In this document: positions 1 through 4,639 of the stretch, in pieces
Layout of the letters: the number at the start of each line of letters is the position of its first letter
How positions within the stretch are numbered: the stretch's first letter is position 1
Source of the DNA: Halanaerobiaceae bacterium
Lineage (GTDB): Bacteria; Bacillota_F; Halanaerobiia; Halanaerobiales; CSSED10-376
Length of the DNA stretch: 5,062 nucleotides
Assembly: GCA_003557445.1 (NCBI GenBank)
Contig: PWOK01000040.1
Span: 1-5,062 of the forward strand
Direction of reading: 5' to 3'
The notes under the pieces: model-generated
What the model was told of the DNA's origin: nothing
The model's input: the letters and a program-made list of their open reading frames with translations, nothing else
Database searches by the model: none
Position numbers and translations under genes: made by a program

Positions 1-393
1 AGTGTGGAAGATGCAGCTAAAATTATGAGCAAAAAAGATGTCAGTGGTTTACCTGTAGTCCAGGATGGTAAACTGGTAGGTATTGTAACGGAGAAAGACC
101 TGATTATGAAAAATAAAAAACTTAATACCCCTGCCCATATAAACATACTTGGCGGAATCTTTTTTCTGGAGAATCCCCGAAAATTTAGAGAAGAATTTAA
201 AAAATTTATTGCCATAAAGGTAGAGGATTTAATGACTGAAGAGGTGGTTACAATTAATCCTGATACACCTGTAGATGAAATAGCTACAATTATGGTAGAA
301 AAAGATGTAAATCGCCTGCCGGTAATTAAAAATGAAATAATGGTTGGAATAGTTGCCAGAGCTGACCTGGTAAAAAATATGACAGGTAATTGA
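1..393 (+). CDS. Tandem CBS-domain (Bateman module) protein, 5' end missing
   Basis: The reading frame is open from the first base, so the gene starts upstream of the window; the GTG at position 4 falls inside the first CBS domain and is not the real start. The visible part begins at the first helix of CBS1 (VEDAAKIMSKKDVSGLPVV, then GKLVGIVTEKDL). A linker of about 40 residues follows, and then a complete CBS2 (VEDLMTEEVVTINPDTPVDE, VNRLPVI, VGIVARADLV). Tandem CBS pairs of this short stand-alone type usually run to about 150 residues, so roughly 20 residues are missing. The family binds adenine nucleotides and acts as a cytoplasmic energy sensor or regulator; the partner of this copy cannot be told. 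Only 10 bases separate its stop from the HPr start, which suggests a shared transcript. The domain call is firm and the role unknown. Confidence 0.9.
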   Translation, partial: SVEDAAKIMSKKDVSGLPVVQDGKLVGIVTEKDLIMKNKKLNTPAHINILGGIFFLENPRKFREEFKKFIAIKVEDLMTEEVVTINPDTPVDEIATIMVEKDVNRLPVIKNEIMVGIVARADLVKNMTGN

Positions 394-403
394 TATTATA
401 ACC

Positions 404-721
404 ATGATCAAAAAAGAATATACAATTATTAACCCAGTTGGTTTACATGCCAGGCCGGCAGCACATTTTGTGGATATAGTCAGTAAATACAAAGCAAAAA
501 CAACAATTATCTTTGATGATATTGAAGTAAATGCTAAAAGTATAATCAGTGTTTTATCACTGGGGTTGGGACAGGGGGATACTTTCCAGCTGGTTATTGA
601 TGGACCTGATGAAGAAGAATTATTAATCAAGATAGAAGACTACCTGTATAAACATATATGCAGGGGGAAGGGGAGTTATAATGATATTATCAGACAGGAC
701 TTTGAGGGATTTAATAAATAA
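404..721 (+). CDS. ptsH: HPr-family phosphocarrier protein with extended C-terminus
   Basis: Cytoplasmic phosphocarrier that passes phosphate from enzyme I to sugar-specific EIIA domains of the PTS. The active-site block GLHARPA places His at residue 15. The regulatory block AKSIISVLSLGL places Ser at residue 46, the numbering of canonical Gram-positive HPr; this supports the ATG at 404. Ser46 is the HPr kinase target in Firmicutes, so a catabolite-signalling role is likely by family knowledge. At 105 residues it is about 17-20 longer than usual: after the normal end (around KIEDYLYKHI) the frame reads through the dcd ribosome-binding site and into dcd, adding a tail that starts CRGKGS. No good SD precedes the ATG (only AGG about 17 bases upstream), so translation may depend on coupling to the CBS gene. 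It could be a paralogue rather than the main ptsH. Confidence 0.88.
   Translation: MIKKEYTIINPVGLHARPAAHFVDIVSKYKAKTTIIFDDIEVNAKSIISVLSLGLGQGDTFQLVIDGPDEEELLIKIEDYLYKHICRGKGSYNDIIRQDFEGFNK
670..675 (+). promoter_or_regulatory. Ribosome-binding site of dcd, inside the HPr gene
   Basis: GGGGAG lies 5 bases before the dcd ATG at 681, within a purine run (663-675) that also encodes the added C-terminal residues of HPr. It fixes the dcd start and shows that the HPr tail is encoded by a translation signal. Confidence 0.7.
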
Positions 722-1223
722 AAAAAAATTACAGGTGGATCCTTTAGATAGAGAACAAATTCAATCTGCATCAATTGATATGAAACTGGGAACCAGTTTT
801 TTAAAAATTGATGAGAATCTTATGGAAGTTATGACTCTGGAAAAAGAAATTAAATATGTTGAAATAGAAGAAAATGAAATTGTAATTCCTCCGGGATCTT
901 TTTTGCTGGCAACAACCCGGGAGTTTATTGAACTGCCAGAAAATATTACTGCCTTTGTTGAGGGCAGAAGTTCTATTGGTAGAATGGGTTTATTTATCCA
1001 GAATGCAGGCTGGGTTGATCCCGGTTTTGCCGGGCAGATAACCCTGGAATTATATAATGCCAACAGGTTACCCATAAAACTTGTCAGTGGCAGAAGAATA
1101 TGCCAGCTTGTTTTTGCTAAAATGGATAAAATAGCAGCAAATCCCTACCAGGGAAAATACCAGAATCAATGTAATGCGGTTGGAAGTAAAGTATATAAGG
1201 ATATAGAAAATATAGAAAAATAA
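681..1223 (+). CDS. dcd: dCTP deaminase, possibly bifunctional dCTP deaminase/dUTPase
   Basis: Makes dUTP (or dUMP, if bifunctional) from dCTP for dTTP synthesis; a cytoplasmic homotrimer in characterised members. At 180 residues the length is normal. Family landmarks in order: the N-terminal MILSDRTLRDLI; QSASIDMKLG (28-37); EGRSSIGRMGL (94-104), with the nucleotide-binding Arg and Ser; AGWVDPGFAGQITLEL (109-124), with the catalytic Glu expected at 123; SGRRICQLVF; and the C-terminal KYQNQ...GSKVYKD phosphate-binding tail. The AGWVDPGF block resembles the TAG[WF]xDPGF of bifunctional enzymes (Mycobacterium tuberculosis, Methanocaldococcus) rather than the AHRIDPGW of the monofunctional E. 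coli enzyme; bifunctionality is therefore an inference. The gene starts 41 bases inside the HPr gene in another frame, implying coupling. An A9 run (720-728) encodes Lys14-16 and contains the last bases of the HPr stop. Confidence 0.93.
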   Translation: MILSDRTLRDLINKKKLQVDPLDREQIQSASIDMKLGTSFLKIDENLMEVMTLEKEIKYVEIEENEIVIPPGSFLLATTREFIELPENITAFVEGRSSIGRMGLFIQNAGWVDPGFAGQITLELYNANRLPIKLVSGRRICQLVFAKMDKIAANPYQGKYQNQCNAVGSKVYKDIENIEK

Positions 1224-1238
1224 TATATAAAGTAACAC

Positions 1239-1247
1239 AGGAGGTGA
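1239..1247 (+). promoter_or_regulatory. Strong Shine-Dalgarno separated from the helicase start by a hairpin
   Basis: AGGAGGTGA is a near-perfect anti-SD match, yet the helicase ATG (1281) is 33 bases further on and an in-frame TAA at 1266-1268 rules out any earlier helicase start. Immediately before the ATG there is only a weak CAGG (1271-1274). The interval is filled by a hairpin (1253-1274). The SD may act across the folded hairpin, or drive a small TTG-started frame (1259-1309, 16 codons) overlapping the helicase start. CAGGA (1238-1242) can also pair with TCCTG (1252-1256), which would mask the SD. Confidence 0.5.
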
Positions 1248-1252
1248 AATAT

Positions 1253-1280
1253 CCTGAGTTGTTTTTAATTCAGGTTTTTT
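1253..1280 (+). terminator. Intrinsic terminator-like hairpin abutting the helicase ATG
   Basis: CCTGAGTT (1253-1260) pairs with AATTCAGG (1267-1274), 8 base pairs including one G-U, with a 6-base loop; six T residues (1275-1280) follow directly. This is the form of a rho-independent terminator and may end the CBS-HPr-dcd transcript. The next base is the first of the helicase ATG, so transcripts encoding the helicase from upstream must read through it. It could therefore be an attenuator or a structural element of the helicase translation start. Confidence 0.55.
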
Positions 1281-3512
1281 ATGAAATTAATTGTTACAGA
1301 TATAAATAAAGATATAGGACCGGGTGATATAGTCGGTGCATTTATCAATGAAGTCAAAATTGAAAGTGATGATATCGGTAAAATAGATATATTTAAAAAT
1401 AAAGCAGAGGTAGAGGTTAATGAAGATATAGCCAAAAATGTAATCAATGTAATGAATAATAACAAAATTGGGGGAGTACAGGTTCATGTTTATCCCAAAA
1501 ATAGAGAAAAATTTATTGATGGTGAATTAATTGATTATGTAAATAAATATAAAAAGCTGGTTGAACTTGAAAGAATAGAGGAAATGGAACAGCATGAACT
1601 GGAAATTAAACGTCTTAGTCCTGAAGAAAGAGAAAAAAAAGGAAGGGCTATTCTTGATCTGAAAGGTCGTGATGCAGGGAAGGCTTTTGGCAATAAGGTT
1701 ATGATTAAATTTATGAGACAGAATCCCGGAGAAAAACTCCCTGAAACAGAAATAAGTATCGGTGACCTGGTAATGATCAGCAAATACAAACCACTTCATT
1801 CAGAGAATCCATCAGGTACAGTGGCAGAAAAAACAAAATACTCTATTAATGTTGTTTTTGACAGTAAACCCTCATCATTTGTTTATGGCAAGGATTTAAG
1901 GCTTGATCTTTATGTGAATGATGTGACCTATCAGAGAATGCTGGAAGCACTGGATGAGGTTAAAAGCCTTGATCAATTAGCTGATAAATTACTGGGATTA
2001 AAATCTCCTGAATGGGATAAGGAAAAATTACAGATAATTGAATGGATAAATAAAAATTTGAATCATTCTCAAAAAGAAGCAGTAAAAAATGCTTTAAAGG
2101 CAAAAGATTTTTATTTGATTCAGGGACCACCGGGAACAGGAAAAACAATTACAGCAATTGAAATTATAAATCAGGCGATAAAACAGGAGATCAGTGTCCT
2201 GGCTGCAGCTGATTCAAATATTGCAGTTGATAATCTGGTAGAAAGACTGGCCAGTACCGGTGTCAGGGTTTTAAGAATTGGACATCCTTTAAGGGTTACT
2301 CCTGTTTTGCGAGAACATACCCTTGATTATAAAGTACTGGAACATAGTGATTACAAAAAGGCTCAAAAAATTCGTCAGCAGGCACAGAATTTAATGGATA
2401 AACAGGATGATTTAACCCATCCTGGTAGTCGCTGGCGCCGTGGTATGAGTGATGATTTGATAAAAAAACTGGCAAAAAAGAATACCACTTCTCGAGGGGT
2501 TTCCCTTCAAAAAATCAAAGAAATGGCTGAATGGCTTGAATTACAGGATGAAATTAATGATTGTTTTGACAGGATTGATTCTCTGGAAGAAAAGGCAGCT
2601 GAAGATTTAATTAATAGGGCTGATGTTGTCTGTGCTACCAACTCAACCTCTGGTTCTGAATTGATGGCAGGTCATAAATTTAACCTGATTGTTATTGATG
2701 AAGCCACTCAATCCACAGAACCTGCTTCATTGATACCTCTTGTTAAAGGAGATAAAACAGTATTAATCGGTGATCACAAACAATTGCCACCAACTGTTTT
2801 AAATGAAGAAGCAGCTGAAAAAGGATTATTAAAATCCCTTTTTGAACGCCTTTATGAATTACAGGGGAAAGAATTCTGGTCATTACTACAGGTACAATAC
2901 AGGATGAATGATAAGATCATGAAATTTTCCAGTGAACAATTTTATAATGGACGCTTAAAAAGTGATAGCCGGGTTAAAGATCATACACTTAAAGATCTTG
3001 ATGTATATCCTGAAGAATCAGACTGTTTTAAGGATAAAGCCCTTAATCCTGATTATCCGGTAGTATTTCTGGATACTTCCAGGATGGAGGCTAAAGAAAG
3101 GTCATTATCAGGCTCCTATTCTTATGATAATCCCGTGGAAGCAGAGATTGTAATGGATATAGTTGATAATGCGTTACGAATGGGGCTGGCTCCATCACAA
3201 ATTGCGGTAATTACCCCCTATAAGGATCAGGTTAATATGTTATATAGTAAAAACAAAATAGAAAATCTGGAAATTAATACTGTTGATGGATTTCAGGGCC
3301 GTGAAAAAGAAATGGTTATTAATTCATTTGTTAGAAGCAACCCCAATCAAAATATAGGTTTTCTTCGTGATTTGAGGCGTTTAAATGTTACTCTGACCAG
3401 GGCTAAACGTAAGTTGATTCTGGTCGGTGACAGTCAAACAATAAAAGATCACAGACTTTATCAGGACTTAATTGCATATGTTAAAGAGAATGGTCTGTTC
3501 TATGTTTTATAA
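1281..3512 (+). CDS. UPF1/IGHMBP2-like SF1 helicase with N-terminal DbpA-type RNA-binding domain
   Basis: ATP-dependent nucleic-acid helicase of the UPF1-like (SF1B) group. Motor motifs in order: Q-motif region NHSQKEAV (Gln264); Walker A GPPGTGKT (282-289, Lys288); Walker B DEATQ (473-477); GDHKQLPP (497-504); QYRM (539-542); DGFQGRE (669-675); and LTRAK with the arginine finger (705-709). Residues about 83-240 hold the usual family N-terminus (ELERIEE at 95-101, then EREKKGRAI) and a beta-rich 1B-like region; a helical insertion at about 340-445 lies between Walker A and B. Residues 1-74 are extra. They match the DbpA/YxiN RNA-binding domain pattern (GDIVGA at 15-20, DDIGKIDIF at 30-38, VEVNEDIA at 44-51, KIGGVQVHV at 62-70), which in YxiN binds a 23S rRNA hairpin. 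This suggests an RNA substrate, possibly rRNA. The helicase call is firm and the RNA-binding domain likely. The ATG at 1281 is the first start after an in-frame stop at 1266. Confidence 0.92.
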   Translation: MKLIVTDINKDIGPGDIVGAFINEVKIESDDIGKIDIFKNKAEVEVNEDIAKNVINVMNNNKIGGVQVHVYPKNREKFIDGELIDYVNKYKKLVELERIEEMEQHELEIKRLSPEEREKKGRAILDLKGRDAGKAFGNKVMIKFMRQNPGEKLPETEISIGDLVMISKYKPLHSENPSGTVAEKTKYSINVVFDSKPSSFVYGKDLRLDLYVNDVTYQRMLEALDEVKSLDQLADKLLGLKSPEWDKEKLQIIEWINKNLNHSQKEAVKNALKAKDFYLIQGPPGTGKTITAIEIINQAIKQEISVLAAADSNIAVDNLVERLASTGVRVLRIGHPLRVTPVLREHTLDYKVLEHSDYKKAQKIRQQAQNLMDKQDDLTHPGSRWRRGMSDDLIKKLAKKNTTSRGVSLQKIKEMAEWLELQDEINDCFDRIDSLEEKAAEDLINRADVVCATNSTSGSELMAGHKFNLIVIDEATQSTEPASLIPLVKGDKTVLIGDHKQLPPTVLNEEAAEKGLLKSLFERLYELQGKEFWSLLQVQYRMNDKIMKFSSEQFYNGRLKSDSRVKDHTLKDLDVYPEESDCFKDKALNPDYPVVFLDTSRMEAKERSLSGSYSYDNPVEAEIVMDIVDNALRMGLAPSQIAVITPYKDQVNMLYSKNKIENLEINTVDGFQGREKEMVINSFVRSNPNQNIGFLRDLRRLNVTLTRAKRKLILVGDSQTIKDHRLYQDLIAYVKENGLFYVL

Positions 3513-3550
3513 ACTGGTTTGAATTCCCATAAAATAAGTAGTATCAGGTG

Positions 3551-3579
3551 TTGACAGACTTTTTGCTGTATTATATACT
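3551..3579 (+). promoter_or_regulatory. SigmaA promoter of the 51-residue small protein gene
   Basis: TTGACA (3551-3556), a 17-base spacer and TATACT (3574-3579) give a near-consensus vegetative promoter, 39 bases after the helicase stop and 46 bases before the small ORF. An inverted repeat, CTATTA-ataag-TAATAG (3578-3594), straddles the end of the -10 and the likely start point and could be an operator. No clear terminator separates the helicase from this promoter, so some read-through is possible. Confidence 0.8.
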
Positions 3580-3624
3580 ATTAATAAGTAATAGATTATA
3601 TAAGTCATTTTAAGAGGTGAGCTT

Positions 3625-3780
3625 ATGACTAAAGGCCTGAGCAGGGACAGGAGTTTTAGTGAAAAAGAAAAAAAGAAAATAGCCAGGGAGTTAAAAGAGG
3701 GATATAAAAAAATGGCTTCTTTAAACCGTGAACTGGCACAGGATTTTTTTGTAAGGTTTAAAGGTGAGACTGATAAATAG
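3625..3780 (+). CDS. 51-residue MazE C-terminus-like small protein (candidate mini-antitoxin)
   Basis: Not a named family that I recognise. The ATG at 3625 follows AAGAGGTGA (3612-3620), a strong and well-spaced SD, and the frame closes with TAG at 3778. The product is highly charged, Lys/Glu-rich and predicted helical over roughly residues 12-40. Residues 14-38 align without gaps to residues 46-70 of the neighbouring MazE with 12 identities in 25, around KEGYKKMASLNRELA versus [15 protein letters not shown]. In Bacillus EndoAI the matching region (GYMEMAKIN) begins the segment that wraps the MazF toxin. The ribbon-helix-helix DNA-binding half of MazE is absent, as is its acidic C-terminal tail. 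The gene has its own promoter (3551-3579) and terminator (3762-3802), giving a transcript of about 215 bases. Inferred role: binds or buffers MazF without DNA binding. Alternatives: an expressed remnant of a duplicated mazE, or an unrelated helical protein. Confidence 0.8.
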   Translation: MTKGLSRDRSFSEKEKKKIARELKEGYKKMASLNRELAQDFFVRFKGETDK

Positions 3781-3802
3781 TTTGTCTCATCTGTTTTTTT
3801 TT
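3762..3802 (+). terminator. Intrinsic terminator overlapping the end of the small gene
   Basis: AGGTGAGAC (3762-3770) pairs with GTCTCATCT (3784-3792), 9 base pairs with one G-U and a 13-base loop that contains the stop codon. After one G come nine T residues (3794-3802). The left arm encodes codons near the end of the 51-residue protein, so translation to the stop could influence folding. It separates the small gene's transcript from mazEF. Confidence 0.8.
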
Positions 3803-3825
3803 ATATAATTCATTATATAATGAAT
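3801..3825. repeat. Nested perfect AT-rich palindromes upstream of mazEF (possible operator)
   Basis: TTATATAAT-tc-ATTATATAA (3801-3820) has 9-base arms, and the overlapping ATTCATTATATAATGAAT (3808-3825) is an uninterrupted 18-base perfect palindrome. They lie between the small-gene terminator and the mazE promoter, about 40 bases upstream of its -35. Dimeric ribbon-helix-helix antitoxins commonly bind palindromes near their own promoter, so an autoregulatory operator is possible. The site could also be a chance product of AT-rich sequence. Confidence 0.4.
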
Positions 3826-3864
3826 ATATTATTGGGGTTAAGGAAAAATAAATAATAAATTATA

Positions 3865-3894
3865 TTGACATTTTTCACTGTAATTGTATATAAT
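3865..3894 (+). promoter_or_regulatory. SigmaA promoter of mazEF
   Basis: TTGACA (3865-3870), an 18-base spacer and a perfect TATAAT (3889-3894) predict a start near 3901 and a leader of about 28 bases. A 10-base palindrome, ATAATATTAT (3890-3899), overlaps the -10 and could be bound by the MazE-MazF complex. The region resembles the promoter of the small gene: both have TTGACA, a T5 run, CTGTA, TATA and ATTA-rich sequence after the -10. Confidence 0.8.
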
Positions 3895-3915
3895 ATTATT
3901 AACTTCTGATTGTCC

Positions 3916-3931
3916 GGGGGGGTTTTTTTTG
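3916..3931 (+). promoter_or_regulatory. Homopolymeric G7-T8 ribosome-binding site and TTG start of mazE
   Basis: Seven G residues (3916-3922) form the only plausible SD, followed by eight T residues (3923-3930) of which the last two belong to the TTG start codon (3929-3931). G-runs also serve as SD for the asparaginase gene here (GGGGG at 4626-4630). Because the T run lies between SD and start codon, a change in its length would alter spacing, and hence translation strength, without shifting the mazE frame. Confidence 0.55.
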
Positions 3932-4207
3932 GATAATATAAAAAGAGTAATGATAAGTTTACCTCATAATTTATTAAAAGAAATTGATGGTTTTGTTCAG
4001 GAAAAAGGCAGTGGTAATCGCAGTGAATTTATCAAGGAAGCAATGAAACTATATCTTCATGAAAAAAAACGCCAAAAAATAAGGGAACAGCTGAGAAATG
4101 GTTATATTAAAATGAGCAATATTAATTTAGAACTGGCTGATGAAGGCATAGAATATGATGCCCGGATAATGAGTTATTATGAAGAAACATTAGCGGAGTG
4201 TGAATAA
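3929..4207 (+). CDS. mazE: MazE/EndoAI-type ribbon-helix-helix antitoxin
   Basis: Antitoxin that neutralises the downstream MazF and probably represses its own promoter as a dimer. The 92 residues compare with 93 in Bacillus EndoAI. DNA-binding strand: IKRVMISLP (4-12). Helix [14 protein letters not shown]. Helix [20 protein letters not shown] (30-48). Toxin-binding segment: [15 protein letters not shown] (56-70), then an acidic tail ending in ECE. I chose the TTG at 3929 because it keeps the DNA-binding strand and sits 6 bases after the G7 SD. The in-frame ATG upstream at 3884 lies inside the -10 region, so it would not be in the mRNA; the ATG at 3950 would cut the strand and has no good SD. 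The stop is separated from the mazF GTG by one base, so the two are translationally coupled. The usual alr and rsb neighbours of Bacillus are absent. Confidence 0.92.
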   Translation: MDNIKRVMISLPHNLLKEIDGFVQEKGSGNRSEFIKEAMKLYLHEKKRQKIREQLRNGYIKMSNINLELADEGIEYDARIMSYYEETLAECE

Positions 4208-4208
4208 A

Positions 4209-4559
4209 GTGAAGGTAACAAGAGGAGATGTGTTTTATGCGGATTTAAACCCTGTTGTGGGTTCTGAACAGGGTGGCATCAGGCCGGTTTTAGTTGTTCA
4301 AAATAATATTGGTAATAAATACAGTCCTACAGTAATTATAGCTGCCATTACTTCCAAAATTGATAAAGCAAAACTGCCAACACATGTAGAAATACCAGCT
4401 GAATCGGCTAAACTGGAAAAAAACTCTGTAATATTACTGGAACAGATCAGGACCATTGATAAAAAAAGATTACAGAGACATGTTGCTCATTTAGAAGATG
4501 AGACTTTAGAAAAAGTAGATAAGGCTATTGAAATAAGTCTGGGGTTAATTGATTTATAA
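4209..4559 (+). CDS. mazF: MazF/EndoA-type mRNA interferase toxin
   Basis: Sequence-specific endoribonuclease that cleaves mRNA when free of MazE. Starting at the GTG at 4209 the product is 116 residues, the same length as Bacillus EndoA, and begins [24 protein letters not shown] (4195-4198) is 10 bases upstream; the alternative GTG at 4200 overlaps mazE and sits too close to that SD. The catalytic pair expected from EndoA is present: Arg25 (QGGIRPVLV) and Thr48 (AAITSKI). The conserved [24 protein letters not shown] and C-terminal SLGLIDL blocks are all intact, so the toxin looks functional. Close similarity to EndoA suggests UACAU-like specificity, but that is inference. Neither the mazEF message nor the small gene's transcript contains UACAU on my reading. 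A terminator follows. Confidence 0.96.
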   Translation: MKVTRGDVFYADLNPVVGSEQGGIRPVLVVQNNIGNKYSPTVIIAAITSKIDKAKLPTHVEIPAESAKLEKNSVILLEQIRTIDKKRLQRHVAHLEDETLEKVDKAIEISLGLIDL

Positions 4560-4562
4560 AGA

Positions 4563-4604
4563 AAGATTCTTTGGTTTTTTGACTGAAGAATCTTATTATT
4601 TTTT
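4563..4604 (+). terminator. Intrinsic terminator after mazF
   Basis: AAGATTCTT (4563-4571) pairs perfectly with AAGAATCTT (4586-4594) across a 14-base loop, followed by ATTA and six T residues (4599-4604). It starts three bases after the mazF stop and ends the mazEF transcript, separating it from the asparaginase gene. Confidence 0.8.
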
Positions 4605-4609
4605 ATATA
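4579..4609 (+). promoter_or_regulatory. Weak candidate promoter for the asparaginase gene
   Basis: TTGACT (4579-4584), inside the loop of the mazF terminator, is followed after 19 bases by TATATA (4604-4609). A better -10 (TATAAT, 4608-4613) exists but at 23 bases. The gene needs some promoter after the terminator and no better pair was found; the spacing is poor, so this is tentative. Confidence 0.25.
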
Positions 4610-4639
4610 TAATTTTTGCAGGCCCGGGGGAAAAGAAAT

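Noticed and set aside
4..6. GTG at 4 as the true start of the CBS protein
   Set aside because: It falls inside the first CBS domain and the frame is open to the window edge, so the gene is truncated by the window.
229..630. Open frame of 133 codons on the minus strand across the CBS and HPr genes
   Set aside because: It lies opposite two well-supported genes, and its translation shows no recognisable domain and reads as a low-complexity shadow.
720..728. A9 run in dcd as a programmed slippage site
   Set aside because: The in-frame Lys codons fit an AT-rich gene, and no functional shifted product is apparent.
761..1075. Open frame of 104 codons on the minus strand opposite dcd
   Set aside because: It is a shadow of the conserved dcd frame, with no SD or family match.
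1265..2148. Several minus-strand open frames opposite the helicase N-terminal half
   Set aside because: AT-rich coding DNA gives long antisense frames; the translations are hydrophobic and low-complexity, and the plus-strand protein is clearly real.
3625..3780. Small gene as a simple decayed pseudogene of mazE
   Set aside because: It has an intact frame with a strong SD, a consensus promoter and a dedicated terminator, which argue for expression; decay cannot be fully excluded from one sequence.
3884..3928. Upstream ATG at 3884 as the start of mazE (107 residues)
   Set aside because: It overlaps the -10 hexamer TATAAT, so it would precede the transcription start; the added residues match nothing in the family.
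4200..4208. GTG at 4200 as the start of mazF
   Set aside because: It is only one base from the GGAG site; the GTG at 4209 has workable spacing and gives exactly the family length.
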